Assembly (NCBI RefSeq): GCF_018035235.1
Contig: NZ_WPCV01000004.1
Location: 1,488,001-1,552,000, forward strand
Direction: 5' to 3'
Length of the DNA stretch: 64,000 nucleotides
Origin: Citrobacter sp. On2M
GTDB lineage: Bacteria > Pseudomonadota > Gammaproteobacteria > Enterobacterales > Enterobacteriaceae
Shown: piece by piece, positions 42,276 through 53,156 of the stretch
How positions within the stretch are numbered: the first letter of the stretch is position 1
Layout: every line of letters starts with the position of its first letter
The notes under the pieces: model-generated
What the model was told of the DNA's origin: nothing
Seen by the model: the letters and a program-made list of their open reading frames with translations, nothing else
Databases searched by the model: none
Position numbers and translations under genes: made by a program

Positions 42276-42928
42276 TGGCTTGTTAATGTCTCCGCATTAC
42301 ACAGGCCATGGCGAATTGCCAGGTGAGTCAGTTCAACATCGCCGTGAATGTTTAATTTACTGAACATTCGATAACGATAACTGTTCACCGTCTTAGGACT
42401 AAGATTCAGCTGTTCTGAGATCTCATTGACCTTCTGACCTTTGGTGATCATCAGCATAATCTGCAACTCACGTTCAGACAAACTGGCAAACGGGGTTTCC
42501 GTTTTCTCAGGCTCAATCTGGCTGAGCGCCATCTGCTGAGCGATGTCGGAGGCTATATAACGTTGGCCGGAAAAAACCGAACGAATCGCACTTACGACCT
42601 CCTGGGGCGCAGCCCCTTTGCTGAGATAGCCCGCGGCTCCTGCCTGCATGACTTTTGCAGGCAACGGATTTTCGGTATGGACAGTCAGCATGATCACTTT
42701 AATGTCAGCCGTTGAACGCGCAATTTTACGCGTTGCCTCAAGGCCACCAATACCGGGCATATTCATGTCCATCAGCACAACGTCAACGGCGTTTGAGCGG
42801 CACCATTTTACCGCATCCTCGCCGCAGCACGCCTCGCCGACAACTTTAATGCCTTTTATATCTTCAAGAATGCGTCGTATCCCTGCGCGCACCAGTTCGT
42901 GGTCATCAACAAGAAAAACGTTGATCAA
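42272..42928 (-). CDS. uvrY: Response regulator UvrY (SirA/GacA type)
   Basis: 218 residues. Receiver domain with phosphorylation site Asp54 ([12 protein letters not shown]) and Lys near YLSKGAAP; C-terminal LuxR-type helix-turn-helix ([25 protein letters not shown]). With BarA it activates csrB and csrC and thus the carbon-storage switch that also affects flhDC mRNA. Operon with uvrC. Confidence 0.98.
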   Translation of the reverse strand: MINVFLVDDHELVRAGIRRILEDIKGIKVVGEACCGEDAVKWCRSNAVDVVLMDMNMPGIGGLEATRKIARSTADIKVIMLTVHTENPLPAKVMQAGAAGYLSKGAAPQEVVSAIRSVFSGQRYIASDIAQQMALSQIEPEKTETPFASLSERELQIMLMITKGQKVNEISEQLNLSPKTVNSYRYRMFSKLNIHGDVELTHLAIRHGLCNAETLTSQ

Positions 42929-43387
42929 AGGAATATCTCCAGAATAGGGATAACGCTACCGATAGTTAATCGGTCCTATGTTAACGGGTTTTATCTCAAC
43001 TTTGAAATGTAAAAAACACCTGTCTTTCGATTTTGCTCTCGTTTTTGGAAATTAGATTGTACGAAGAGTGGAAACATTCAGTACTGATAACCTTTTGCCA
43101 CGGTTATATCTGTGTAGCTGTTTCATAATGGTGACAAAAAGATCATATTCCTTCGCTGAATGCAAACCAAGCAGTCAAAGTTGTAACAATAATTAACGAG
43201 TAAAATACTCGAAATAAACAACAAGTGGAGAAAATATATGCGCTGCAACAAGTTGTTTATTTTAATGTCCGCACCTCTCAATTGCACAAAAAACAACCAC
43301 TGATATTTTTAGCCTCGCTTATGGTATACTCCGCCGCCTTAAGATTTGACATCGCACTTTTTCATTGAAACATAACGAGGAAAATAA
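42929..43387. other. 459-bp divergent uvrY/yecF intergenic region
   Basis: AT-rich region holding promoters for uvrY (minus) and yecF (plus). An extended -10 element TGG-TATACT at 43323-43330 fits the yecF promoter, with the ribosome site CGAGGA just before the yecF ATG. No gene-like frame was seen and no other site is convincing by eye. Confidence 0.5.
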
Positions 43388-43612
43388 ATGAGTACGCCTG
43401 ACTTTTCCACTGCTGAGAATAACCAGGAACTGGCCAATGAAGTCACCTGCCTGAAAGCCATGTTAACGCTGATGCTGCAGGCAATGGGTCAAGCCGATGC
43501 AGGACGCGTGATTCTTAAAATGGAAAAACAGATCGCACTGATTGAAGATCAATCACAGGCTGCGGTATTTTCCAGCACTGTTAAGCAAATTAAACAGGCT
43601 TACCGCCAGTAA
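43388..43612 (+). CDS. yecF: Conserved small protein YecF (DUF2594)
   Basis: 74 residues, a helical and partly coiled-coil-like small protein ([21 protein letters not shown]). Same place between uvrY and sdiA as in E. coli, function unknown. In Salmonella the neighbouring sdiA regulates other genes; no role is known for yecF. Confidence 0.93.
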   Translation: MSTPDFSTAENNQELANEVTCLKAMLTLMLQAMGQADAGRVILKMEKQIALIEDQSQAAVFSSTVKQIKQAYRQ

Positions 43613-43618
43613 TAAGAA

Positions 43619-43650
43619 ACCGGCTGAGAGCATCGCTATCAGCCGGTTTT
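43619..43650. terminator. Terminator between yecF and sdiA
   Basis: AACCGGCTGA - 11-base loop - TCAGCCGGTTTT. A 10-bp stem with T-run on the plus strand; short A-run on the other side means it may also serve convergent sdiA. Confidence 0.88.
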
Positions 43651-43678
43651 GCGTCTGAAACTCAGAACGATAATTTAC

Positions 43679-44401
43679 TCAGATAAGCCCGGTTGCAGCG
43701 GCATAACAGGCGATCTGCGTTTTGTTTGGTGCATTAAATTTCTTTTGCATATTTTTCTGGTGAAAGTTAACGGTATTTTCAGAAATCGACAGAATTATCG
43801 CTATCTCTGAAGAGGTTTTCCCCTCCGCCGTCCATTTCAATATTTCTTTTTCCCGCTTACTAAAGCGCATCTCTGGCGCCATGACCATGTCATCTTCCAG
43901 CCGCGTCAGTACCGACAAACTTTCCCGCACCAGTAGTTGCATCCTGAGCTCTACCTCATCGCTGGCAAAACAACTATTACGGACACTCGCACGCGATACC
44001 GATAAAAAACCCAACGCCCGATTAGGCAACATTAAGCATTGCGTCATTCCTTTCCGTAAACCGTGATTGCGCGCAGCATCCCACAGGGGCTGTGCATCGC
44101 GAAATAAGGAATCGTTCCAGGGTAAATGCCCCTGACTGAAGTTTTCAGGTTTCAGTACCGGGTCAATCGCAAAATAATTCTCGGACTGATAATGCGCCAC
44201 CCAGGCTTTGGGATACGTCGTGTGAAGCGACGTTTTAGGCCGGGTAAAAGGTACGGGATGACGAACACAGAGCGCGTAAAAGTCGAACTCTAAATGCTGC
44301 GTCTGTTGTTGTAATTCGTTATAGACATCCTCTGCCGTCGCCATTTCCTGAAAGCGTAACAGCATGCTCCGTCGCCAGGTGAAGAAATCATGACCCTGCA
44401 T
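43679..44401 (-). CDS. sdiA: LuxR-type quorum-sensing receptor SdiA
   Basis: 240 residues, same as E. coli. N-terminal autoinducer domain (for example HPVPFTRPKTSLHTTYPKAW and YFAIDPVL with ligand-pocket aromatic residues Trp and Tyr and Asp), C-terminal helix-turn-helix (FSKREKEILKWTAEGKTSSEIAIIL, positions about 175-200). Detects acyl-homoserine lactones from other species, as there is no luxI partner in enterics. Convergent with yecF. Confidence 0.96.
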   Translation of the reverse strand: MQGHDFFTWRRSMLLRFQEMATAEDVYNELQQQTQHLEFDFYALCVRHPVPFTRPKTSLHTTYPKAWVAHYQSENYFAIDPVLKPENFSQGHLPWNDSLFRDAQPLWDAARNHGLRKGMTQCLMLPNRALGFLSVSRASVRNSCFASDEVELRMQLLVRESLSVLTRLEDDMVMAPEMRFSKREKEILKWTAEGKTSSEIAIILSISENTVNFHQKNMQKKFNAPNKTQIACYAAATGLI

Positions 44402-44631
44402 ACTAAGTGGTAATACCCCTGAGATTGATAATCATCCAAACATATGAAACAAGCTAACACATAAATGTATTTTATATATGTAAATTATCGGACAACTGAG
44501 CAATTACTTGAGCATTACTCAATGGCGGAAGAAAGTAACAGCATTAAACGTTAATAATAAAGCAATAATTATAAATAGTTATGCGAACAGCACTCGCTAA
44601 AAACAATTTAGACGAGTGCTGCATGCACTAT

Positions 44632-45384
44632 TTATTGCATCAGAAACTTTTCAAGAAACTGACGGGTTCGTGGCTGCTGCGGATGCGTGAATAAGGATTT
44701 CGCTGGCCCTTGTTCTACTATCCGTCCTTGATCCATAAATATCGCCCGATCGGCCACGTCACGCGCAAAGCTCATTTCGTGCGTCACAATCACCATCGTA
44801 CGCTTTTCCTGCGCCAGTTGACGGATGGTATTAAGTACCTCGCCAACCAGTTCAGGGTCGAGCGCAGAGGTCGGCTCATCAAAAAGAATCACCTCAGGGC
44901 GCATCGCCAGCGCTCGGGCAATAGCCACACGCTGCTGTTGTCCACCGGACAAGCGACGTGGATAGCTGGTTTCTTTACCTGCCAGCCCGACTTTTGCCAG
45001 CAGTTCGCGCGCACGCGCTATGGCTTCGGCTTTCGGCTCGCCTTTAACAATCACCGGACCTTCAATAATGTTTTCCAGTACCGTACGATGCGGGAACAAA
45101 TTAAAGTTCTGGAACACAAAACCCACATGCTGGCGCAACTGACGAATCAGGCCTTTTTGCTGAGTTAACGAACGCGCGGTATCGATCGTAATCTCACCGA
45201 CTTTAATGGTGCCCGCCTCCGGTTGCTCCAGCAAATTAATGCTTCTCAGCAGCGTGGTTTTGCCCGAACCGCTCGGCCCGATAATTGCCACCACTTCACC
45301 GGGTTTGACGTCAAGATCGATCCCATGAAGCACCGTTTGTCCATGAAATTTTTTGACCAGGTTTCTGACTTCGATAGCACTCAT
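44632..45384 (-). CDS. tcyN: L-cystine ABC transporter ATP-binding protein TcyN (YecC)
   Basis: 250 residues. Walker A GPSGSGKTT, signature LSGGQQQRVAIARALA, Walker B VILFDEPTSALDP and H-loop VTHEMSFARD. ATPase of the high-affinity cystine importer fliY-yecS-yecC. It overlaps yecS by 4 bp. The 230 bp downstream-to-sdiA contain no gene. Confidence 0.96.
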   Translation of the reverse strand: MSAIEVRNLVKKFHGQTVLHGIDLDVKPGEVVAIIGPSGSGKTTLLRSINLLEQPEAGTIKVGEITIDTARSLTQQKGLIRQLRQHVGFVFQNFNLFPHRTVLENIIEGPVIVKGEPKAEAIARARELLAKVGLAGKETSYPRRLSGGQQQRVAIARALAMRPEVILFDEPTSALDPELVGEVLNTIRQLAQEKRTMVIVTHEMSFARDVADRAIFMDQGRIVEQGPAKSLFTHPQQPRTRQFLEKFLMQ

Positions 45385-46049
45385 TTCGGCTCTCTCTCCT
45401 GGCGGTTCAGTTGCTCTTCAAAATAGTTTTGCAGTGCAGAAAGCACCGTTGCCATCACCCAATAAATCAGCGAGGCCGCCAGATACATCGTGAACACTTC
45501 CAGCGTACGCGAGGTAATCAATTGCGCCTGACGGAACAGTTCCGGTACCTGAATAGTCGCGGCCAGAGAGGTGTCTTTCACCAGGCTGATAAAGCTGTTG
45601 CTCAGCGGTGGAAGTGCAACCCGCGCAGCCTGCGGCAGGATCGCCCGACGCATGGTTTGCCAGCGCGTCATACCAATACTGGCCCCCGCCTCCCACTGCC
45701 CCTTATCGATGGAAGAGATTGCCGCACGCAGCGTTTCCGCAGCGTAAGCGGCTGTATTAAGCGACAAGCCAATCATTGCTGCCGGGATGGGGTCCAGCTC
45801 AATACCAAACTGCGGCAGACCGTAATAAATCATAAACAGCTGGGCAATCAACGGTGTTCCGCGAAAGACAGAGATATAAAAGCGCGCCAGCCAACGCACA
45901 GGCAGCAGCGGCGACAGACGCATCAGTGCCAGAATAAACCCCAGCACAAGGCCAAAGAACATCCCGCCGATACTCAGTTGCAGCGTAAAAACCGCGCCTT
46001 TGAGCAGATACGGCAGAGAATCAATCACCAGTTGGATACTTTCTTGCAT
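45381..46049 (-). CDS. tcyL: L-cystine ABC transporter permease TcyL (YecS)
   Basis: 222 residues with about five helices of the HisMQ family. The EAA loop (EAGASIGMTRWQTMRRAILPQAARVALPPL, around residue 140-170) contacts TcyN. Forms the membrane channel for cystine and diaminopimelate uptake. 21 bp after dcyD. Confidence 0.96.
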   Translation of the reverse strand: MQESIQLVIDSLPYLLKGAVFTLQLSIGGMFFGLVLGFILALMRLSPLLPVRWLARFYISVFRGTPLIAQLFMIYYGLPQFGIELDPIPAAMIGLSLNTAAYAAETLRAAISSIDKGQWEAGASIGMTRWQTMRRAILPQAARVALPPLSNSFISLVKDTSLAATIQVPELFRQAQLITSRTLEVFTMYLAASLIYWVMATVLSALQNYFEEQLNRQEREPK

Positions 46050-46070
46050 TAGCGTTTTTCTACCTGGTCG

Positions 46071-47152
<1,082 letters not shown>

Positions 47153-47164
47153 ATCGGGTGACGA

Positions 47165-47965
47165 TTATTTCGTCACATCCGCTCCAAACCATTTTTCAGA
47201 CAGAGCCTTCAGCGTACCGTCTTTTTGCATTTCAGCAATGGCTGCATCAACCGCTTTCAGCAGATCTTCATTGCCTTTACGCAGCGCCACGCCGGATTCC
47301 TGGCGGGAGAACGCTTCGCCAGTGACGGCCAGCGTATCTTTGGTTTTCTTGACCAGATCAAGCGCGGCCAGACGATCAACCAGAATGGCGTCAATACGGC
47401 CTACGCGCAGATCCTGATATTTGGTCGGGTCATCGTCATAGGTACGAATATCCACGCCCTGTACGTTCTGGCGCAGCCACTCTTCATAGTTGGTGCCCAG
47501 ACCAACGCCGACTTTTTTACCTTTCAGATCGGCGGCGGTCTTAATAACGCCTTCATTGCCTTTCTTCACCAGTGCCTGAATGCCGGAGACCGTATACGGG
47601 GTGGAGAAATCGTATTTTTTCTTACGTTCGTCAGAGATGGTCACCTGGTTGATCACCACGTCAATACGTTTGGAATCAAGAGAAGCCAGCATACCGTCCC
47701 ATTTGGTCGGTTTCAGCGTGGCTTTCACGCCAAGGTGCTTTGCCAGTTCCTCGGCGAACTCCACTTCGAAACCGGTCAGTTTGCCGTCATCGCCCTGAAA
47801 ACTAAACGGGGGATAGGTCCCTTCCAGGCCCACCAGCAGCGTGCCGCGCTCTTTAACTTTATTTAACAGACCTTCATCTGCATAAGTCTTCACGCTCATT
47901 CCGGCGACAAGTGCAACAGCCATTACACCCATCAGAGCCTGACGTCCCAGAAGTGCTAATTTCAT
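47165..47965 (-). CDS. tcyJ: Cystine-binding periplasmic protein TcyJ (FliY)
   Basis: 266 residues from MKLALLGRQALMGVMAVALV with signal peptide ending near KTYA; seven further codons upstream are not needed. Type II solute-binding fold: GTYPPFSFQGDDGKLTGFEVEF, NQVTISDERKKKYDFS and LGTNYEEWLRQN. Delivers L-cystine (also D-cystine) to TcyL/TcyN. Historic name fliY comes from its place beside fliA-fliZ; no flagellar role is needed. Linked in transcription to fliAZ. Confidence 0.96.
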   Translation of the reverse strand: MKLALLGRQALMGVMAVALVAGMSVKTYADEGLLNKVKERGTLLVGLEGTYPPFSFQGDDGKLTGFEVEFAEELAKHLGVKATLKPTKWDGMLASLDSKRIDVVINQVTISDERKKKYDFSTPYTVSGIQALVKKGNEGVIKTAADLKGKKVGVGLGTNYEEWLRQNVQGVDIRTYDDDPTKYQDLRVGRIDAILVDRLAALDLVKKTKDTLAVTGEAFSRQESGVALRKGNEDLLKAVDAAIAEMQKDGTLKALSEKWFGADVTK

Positions 47966-48065
47966 AGTTACCCCGAATATTGTCATTAGTGACTATCATT
48001 TATGACTAGAGTGTAAAGCGTTTGCGGTGATCCACAAACACGACTCTGTTACACCTTATTCGTTT

Positions 48066-48617
48066 TTAATATATATCAGAACTGGCTGTCCAGGAGGATT
48101 TCTGCATATGTCCCATATGGGTATGGGCTTTGAACTGCTCATACTTACGTAAGGCGATACGGTAATTGTTGGTGCTGGTTTCCGGCAGCCACGGGGCAAG
48201 GTTTTCGTCGAGGAAGCCTTCCTGCAGCAGGTCATGAGAGATGTTTTGTTCGGTGAGATGATTCCCGAGGCGGCGCAGGCGGACAACGTATTCGCGGACT
48301 GTACCGTGGCTCATTTCAGTCTGCTCAAATAAAAATTGTTTGAAACCGATAATGTCAAAAAAGTCGCTCTGCTCCTTGCAGTGCAAATCACCGCAAAAAC
48401 GACATAGCGCCACCCACTCTTTTTTCTCCTGTTCCCACTCGGCTTCGTTCAGCAACGTGTCCAGGCGAGCGATGGCGATTTTATTGACAATTTTCCCGCG
48501 GCGAACCAGCGTGATCCGGTCGAGCAACTTGAGGCAATGGGCGCAATGCGTCTGGCTGTGTTTGAAATCTTTGAGATAGCGGCTTAGAGGCCGTCTTTTT
48601 GATTGCTGCACCGTCAT
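48066..48617 (-). CDS. fliZ: Flagellar/curli switch regulator FliZ
   Basis: 183 residues as E. coli. Related to the core-binding domain of tyrosine recombinases; the segment near HGTVREYVVRLRRLGNHL forms the DNA-reading helix with key Arg residues. FliZ binds sites resembling RpoS promoters, represses curli and RpoS-dependent genes, and in Salmonella raises FlhDC levels by repressing the anti-FlhDC factor YdiV. Follows fliA by 57 bp. Confidence 0.96.
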   Translation of the reverse strand: MTVQQSKRRPLSRYLKDFKHSQTHCAHCLKLLDRITLVRRGKIVNKIAIARLDTLLNEAEWEQEKKEWVALCRFCGDLHCKEQSDFFDIIGFKQFLFEQTEMSHGTVREYVVRLRRLGNHLTEQNISHDLLQEGFLDENLAPWLPETSTNNYRIALRKYEQFKAHTHMGHMQKSSWTASSDIY

Positions 48618-48674
48618 GAGAACTCCTGGTAGTCAATTCGTAATGCGGCATTGTTCAGGGGTAATGATGTACCC

Positions 48675-49394
48675 CTATAGCTTACCCAGCTTGGTGCGTA
48701 GACGTTTGATGGCCTGACTGTGCAACTGGCTGACCCGTGACTCCCCGACTTCCAGTACCGCGCCAATCTCTTTCAGATTCAGCTCTTCCTGGTAGTACAG
48801 CGTTAACACCAGCTTTTCGCGCTCCGGCAACGCCTCGATCGCGTCCATCACGCGCTGGCGGAGGTTACCCTCAAGTAGCTGCTGTAACGGGTTTTCCTGC
48901 TGATGTTCTTCCGTCACCAGCTCAATACTATCGCCATGCTCTTCCCGCCACTCGTCGTAGGAGAAGAGTTGGCTGTTATTGGTATCAAGCAACATCTGAC
49001 GATACTCTTGCACAGGAATAGCCAGACGCTCCGCCACCTCGGTTTCCGTCGCGTTACGCCCTAATTCCTGCTCCAGTTGTCCCATCGCCTGGGCCACTTC
49101 GCGAGCATTGCGCCGAACGCTACGCGGCACCCAATCCCGGCTACGTAGTTCGTCCAGCATTGCCCCTCGAATACGCTGCACTGCGTAAGTGGTAAATGCC
49201 GTTCCTTGCAAAGCGTCATATCGGTCCACGGCATTCAATAACCCGATGCCGCCCGCTTGTAGCAGGTCATCCAGTTCTACGCTCGCCGGCAAACGCACCT
49301 GAAGGCGCAATGCTTCGTGACGCACCAACGGTACATAACGCTGCCACAGCGAGTGTTTATCCATTACACCTTCAGCGGTATACAGTGAATTCAC
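48675..49394 (-). CDS. fliA: Flagellar sigma factor FliA (sigma28)
   Basis: 239 residues starting with GTG (MNSLYTAEGVMDKHSL), identical in layout to E. coli. Region 2 (DLLQAGGIGLLNAVDRYD, FTTYAVQRIRGAMLDELR) reads the -10, region 3 includes SRDWVPRSVRRNAR, and region 4 (LTLYYQEELNLKEIGAVLEVGESRVSQL, positions about 200-230) reads the -35. Directs class 3 genes; FlgM holds it inactive until hook completion. Confidence 0.98.
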   Translation of the reverse strand: MNSLYTAEGVMDKHSLWQRYVPLVRHEALRLQVRLPASVELDDLLQAGGIGLLNAVDRYDALQGTAFTTYAVQRIRGAMLDELRSRDWVPRSVRRNAREVAQAMGQLEQELGRNATETEVAERLAIPVQEYRQMLLDTNNSQLFSYDEWREEHGDSIELVTEEHQQENPLQQLLEGNLRQRVMDAIEALPEREKLVLTLYYQEELNLKEIGAVLEVGESRVSQLHSQAIKRLRTKLGKL

Positions 49395-49419
49395 GATAAA
49401 CAGCCCTGCGTTAAATGAG

Positions 49420-49446
49420 TTATCGGCATGATTATCCGTTTCTGCA
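49420..49446 (-). promoter_or_regulatory. Putative sigma28 promoter of fliA
   Basis: Minus strand TGCAGAAA - 11 bases - GCCGATAA, 25 bp before the fliA GTG. The -10 is perfect, the -35 is poor, which fits the weak autogenous class 3 promoter known for fliA in addition to its FlhDC-dependent class 2 promoter. Confidence 0.65.
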
Positions 49447-49515
49447 GGGGTTTTAATCGGGTGAATAGTGGGTGAAATGGGGGGTTATTTAGGGGTTACG
49501 GGTAAAGCCGAATGT

Positions 49516-49541
49516 AAAAAACCCCGCCGGAGCGGGGTTTG
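49516..49541 (-). terminator. Terminator of fliC
   Basis: Minus strand AACCCCGC-TCCG-GCGGGGTTTTTT, 16 bp after the fliC stop. A very similar 25-base stretch forms the terminator at 63931-63958 in the prophage. Confidence 0.93.
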
Positions 49542-49556
49542 CGCGATAAGCGTAAA

Positions 49557-51071
49557 TTAACGCAGCAGAGACAGAACGTTCTGCGGAACCTGGTTGGCCT
49601 GTGCCAGTACAGAGGTACCTGCCTGCTGCAGGATCTGTGCTTTAGACATGTTGGACACTTCGGTCGCGTAGTCGGCATCTTCGATACGGCTACGAGCAGA
49701 AGTCAGGTTGTTAACGGTGTTACCCAGGTTGGTGATGGTAGAATCGAAACGGTTCTGCACCGCACCGAGGTCAGAACGCAGTGCATCAACCTGTGCCAGA
49801 GCTTTATCAAGTACAGCCAGCGGATCTGCAGTGCTGGTGCTTGCTTTAGCAACGTCTTCGTTAACCAGTTTAGGGCTACCGTTTTTATCGGTAGTAACAT
49901 ACATGGTTTTAGCGCCAGTGGTCACGTTACCATCAATATCAACGTTATAAGTTGCACCACTCGCTTTCAGCGTGCTGCCAGTTTTGGTTGCGTTAGCATT
50001 TTGCAAATCAGTAACCGTAGCGGCTTTGTTTGCGGTTGTTGCGCTAGTCGTCAATGTTCCGTTTTGAGAAGCATACAGCGCTACGTCAGTCTTAACAGTG
50101 GCCTTAGTACCCGTTGCATCCTCAGCAGCAACAGTAAAGGTAACCGTTTTGCCATCAACTTTAGCACTGTAGGTACCATTACCAAATGCGTCAGCATCAG
50201 CCTTAGCTGTAAATTCCATACCATCATAAGTGAATTTATCACCAGCTTTAGCATTAGCACCTAATTTTGCCATGCTCACGGCGCTACTGTTTTGTGTGTC
50301 AGTGGTCGTATAAATAGTAGAAGCTGTATTCGCCTGAGTCGCACTATCTGTTAAGCCACCATCTTTGGCACTAACATACATGTCTTTGCCGCCAACCTGT
50401 ACACCCTGAGTTTTAACATCAACAGTAACAGTATTGACTACCGCGGCAGCCGCACCACCAACACTTACGGAAGCACTGTAGTTATCAGTACCAGTCGCAC
50501 CAAACTTGGAGATCAGATCGCTGGCAGTGGCTTTCTGCGCACCGTTCACGCGGAAATCAGATACACCCAGGCTCTGAGTATCGATTTTTTTCAGGTCGAT
50601 GGAGATAGTTTCGCCGTCGTTAGCGCCAACCTGAATTTTCAGGGTGTTGTCCTGAGCCAGCACTTTCACGCCGTTGAACTGAGTCTGACCGGATACGCGG
50701 TCAATTTCGCCCAGACGCTGAGTGATTTCGTTCTGGATGGAAGTCAGGTCGCTATCGGAGTTGGAGCCGTTAGTTGCCTGAACAGTCAGTTCACGTACAC
50801 GCTGCAGGTTGTTGTTGATTTCGTTCAGCGCACCTTCAGTAGTCTGCGCGATGGAGATACCGTCGTTGGCGTTACGGGAAGCCTGAGTCAGACCTTTGAT
50901 GTTTGCGGTAAAGCGGTTAGCGATCGCCTGACCAGCAGCATCGTCTTTCGCGCTGTTGATACGCAGACCAGAGGACAGACGCTCGATAGCGGAGCTCAGA
51001 GTAGACTGAGATTTGTTCAGGTTGTTTTGGGTCAACAGCGACAGGCTGTTTGTATTGATGACTTGTGCCAT
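49557..51071 (-). CDS. fliC: Flagellin FliC
   Basis: 504 residues. The conserved D0/D1 ends are intact: MAQVINTNSLSLLTQNNLNK at the N-terminus and NQVPQNVLSLLR at the C-terminus. LQRVRELTVQATNG in D1 is the TLR5 recognition and filament-contact site. The surface-exposed middle (residues about 180-400) is rich in Ala, Thr, Lys and Asp and is the H-antigen-specific variable part. Divergent from fliD, each with its own sigma28 promoter. FliS is its export chaperone. Confidence 0.98.
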   Translation of the reverse strand: MAQVINTNSLSLLTQNNLNKSQSTLSSAIERLSSGLRINSAKDDAAGQAIANRFTANIKGLTQASRNANDGISIAQTTEGALNEINNNLQRVRELTVQATNGSNSDSDLTSIQNEITQRLGEIDRVSGQTQFNGVKVLAQDNTLKIQVGANDGETISIDLKKIDTQSLGVSDFRVNGAQKATASDLISKFGATGTDNYSASVSVGGAAAAVVNTVTVDVKTQGVQVGGKDMYVSAKDGGLTDSATQANTASTIYTTTDTQNSSAVSMAKLGANAKAGDKFTYDGMEFTAKADADAFGNGTYSAKVDGKTVTFTVAAEDATGTKATVKTDVALYASQNGTLTTSATTANKAATVTDLQNANATKTGSTLKASGATYNVDIDGNVTTGAKTMYVTTDKNGSPKLVNEDVAKASTSTADPLAVLDKALAQVDALRSDLGAVQNRFDSTITNLGNTVNNLTSARSRIEDADYATEVSNMSKAQILQQAGTSVLAQANQVPQNVLSLLR

Positions 51072-51140
51072 GATCTTTTCCTTATCAATTACAACTTGAT
51101 GTTATTGGGCTGTTGCCCACGGTTTCTCACCGTAACCCAT

Positions 51141-51167
51141 GTATCGGCACGTTAATTTCGAACTTTA
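51141..51167 (-). promoter_or_regulatory. Sigma28 promoter of fliC
   Basis: Minus strand TAAAGTTC - 11 bases - GCCGATAC, 70 bp before the fliC ATG; same as the known enterobacterial fliC promoter arrangement. Confidence 0.93.
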
Positions 51168-51261
51168 GAAAATTTTTACTTTCCGCCCTCTTTTTTCTTA
51201 GCCCCTGAAATACCCTCTTTATATGCCATTATTCTGCGCATTATTTTTGCAAAACTATCAT

Positions 51262-51288
51262 TAAACTTTGCGCGCAGATTGCCGATAA
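51262..51288 (+). promoter_or_regulatory. Sigma28 promoter of fliD-fliS-fliT
   Basis: TAAACTTT - 11 bases - GCCGATAA, 38 bp before the fliD ATG; both boxes nearly perfect with correct spacing. Divergent from the fliC promoter 95 bp away. Confidence 0.93.
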
Positions 51289-51326
51289 CCCGCTTAACTA
51301 CTGTTTGCAATCACAAGGAATTAGGC

Positions 51327-52733
51327 ATGCCTTCATTTACATCATTGGGCGTCGGCTCAAACTTACCGCTGGATACATTGCTGACAAATCTGACGACTGC
51401 TGAAAAAAAACGTTTAACTCCAATTACTCAGCAGCAGAGTTCAAACACTGCGAGACTGACGGCCTACGGGACGCTAAAAAGCGCGCTGGAAAAATTCCAG
51501 ACGGCAAATACCACATTAAATAGCGCTGATCTGTTTAAAAGCACCACCGTCACCAGCAGTACAGAAGATCTTACGGCATCGACCTCTGCCGGCGCAGCGG
51601 CTGGAACCTATATGATTAGCGTGACGCAACTGGCGCAGGCGCAATCATTAACGACGAAAAGCGGTATCAGTTCAGTGAAAGAGGCGTTAGGTGACACTTC
51701 CTCTGACACCCGCACGATTAAAATCGAGCAAAAAGGTCGTAAAGAACCTCTGGAAATTAAGTTAGGCAAAAACCAGACGTCACTTGAAGGAATTAGAGAT
51801 GCCATTAACGACGCTGACAGCGGTATTTCCGCCAGTATCGTGAAAGTTAAGGAAAATGATTATCAGCTGGTATTAACGGCCGACAGCGGTGTCGATAATA
51901 AGATGACCATTTCGGTTAGCGGCGACAGTAAGCTCAATGATTTACTGGCCTACGACAGCACCGCTGGCAGCGGAAATATGAAACAGCTGGTGGAAGCCAA
52001 AAATGCGTTATTAAAGGTTAATGGTATTGATATTGAACGCCCAAGCAACACCATTACCGATGCTCCGCAGGGCGTAACGCTGAATCTGACCAAAGTGGTC
52101 ACCGACGCGCGCCTCACCGTCACCAAGAGCAATGATAAAGCAACGGAAGCGATCAAAGGGTGGGTTGATGCCTACAACTCGCTGCTGGATACCTTCTCAA
52201 CGCTGACCAAATACACCGAAGTAGATCCAGGGGCCGAAACTCAGGACACCAATAACGGTGCTCTGCTCGGTGACAGCGCAGTACGTACTATCCAGACAGG
52301 GATCCGCGCCCAATTTTCCAACGGTGCTGGCGACGGTGCATTTAAAACGTTAGGCGAAATCGGGATTACCACAGACGGAACGTCCGGCAAACTGAAAATT
52401 GATGACACCAAGCTGAAAAAAGCACTGGAAGATAATACCGCGGCTACACGTCAGTTGCTGGTTGGTGATGGCAAAGAAACCGGGATTACCACAAAAATTG
52501 CCACTGAAGTAAAAGGTTACCTTGCCGATGACGGCATTATTGACGTAGCTCAGGACAATATTAACGCCACACTAAAAAAACTGACCAAACAATATCTGGC
52601 CGTCAGCAATAGTATCGACGATACCGTCGCGCGCTATAAAGCACAGTTTACTCAGCTTGATAGCATGATGAGCAAGCTGAACAGCACCAGTACTTATCTG
52701 GGTCAACAATTTTCAGCCATGAGTAATTCCTGA
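51327..52733 (+). CDS. fliD: Flagellar filament cap protein FliD
   Basis: 468 residues from MPSFTSLGVGSNLPLDTLL, with AAGGAA 6 bp upstream; a Met 16 codons earlier lies on the -10 of the promoter and is rejected. Strongly similar to Salmonella FliD (467), including TPITQQQSSNTARLTAYGTLKSALEKFQ (positions about 30-60) and the C-terminal coiled coil. The pentameric cap directs flagellin assembly at the filament tip. FliT is its chaperone. The N-terminus PSFT differs from the usual ASIS. Confidence 0.97.
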   Translation: MPSFTSLGVGSNLPLDTLLTNLTTAEKKRLTPITQQQSSNTARLTAYGTLKSALEKFQTANTTLNSADLFKSTTVTSSTEDLTASTSAGAAAGTYMISVTQLAQAQSLTTKSGISSVKEALGDTSSDTRTIKIEQKGRKEPLEIKLGKNQTSLEGIRDAINDADSGISASIVKVKENDYQLVLTADSGVDNKMTISVSGDSKLNDLLAYDSTAGSGNMKQLVEAKNALLKVNGIDIERPSNTITDAPQGVTLNLTKVVTDARLTVTKSNDKATEAIKGWVDAYNSLLDTFSTLTKYTEVDPGAETQDTNNGALLGDSAVRTIQTGIRAQFSNGAGDGAFKTLGEIGITTDGTSGKLKIDDTKLKKALEDNTAATRQLLVGDGKETGITTKIATEVKGYLADDGIIDVAQDNINATLKKLTKQYLAVSNSIDDTVARYKAQFTQLDSMMSKLNSTSTYLGQQFSAMSNS

Positions 52734-52748
52734 TAACACGAGGTAAGC

Positions 52749-53156
52749 ATGTATACCGCGAGCGGTACCAAAGCCTATGCACAAGTCAGCATAGAGAGTG
52801 GCGTGATGAGCGCCAGTCCGCATCAGTTGATCGAAATGTTGTTTGATGGCGCGAACAGTGCCCTGGTGCGCGCTCGCCTGTTTATGCAACAGGGCGATAT
52901 CGTCGCTAAAGGCGAGGCCTTAAGTAAAGCCATTAACATTATCGACAATGGTCTGAAAGCGGGGCTGGATCAAGAGAATGGCGGCGAAATCGCCACCAAC
53001 CTGTCCTCGCTGTACGACTATATGATCCGCCGTTTACTGCAAGCTAACTTGCGTAATGATTGTCAGGCTATTGAAGAAGTCGAAGGGTTGCTCGGCAACA
53101 TTGCGGAAGCCTGGAAACAGATCTCACCGAAAGCGACGTCCCAGGAGTCTCGTTAA
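52749..53156 (+). CDS. fliS: Flagellin export chaperone FliS
   Basis: 135 residues, helical bundle beginning [20 protein letters not shown] as typical. It binds the disordered flagellin C-terminus and prevents premature polymerisation. The stop shares one base with the fliT start (TAATG). Confidence 0.97.
   Translation: MYTASGTKAYAQVSIESGVMSASPHQLIEMLFDGANSALVRARLFMQQGDIVAKGEALSKAINIIDNGLKAGLDQENGGEIATNLSSLYDYMIRRLLQANLRNDCQAIEEVEGLLGNIAEAWKQISPKATSQESR

Noticed and set aside
43200-43387. Small peptide frames in the uvrY-yecF gap
   Set aside because: Short, low-complexity and not in phase with any ribosome site other than that of yecF.
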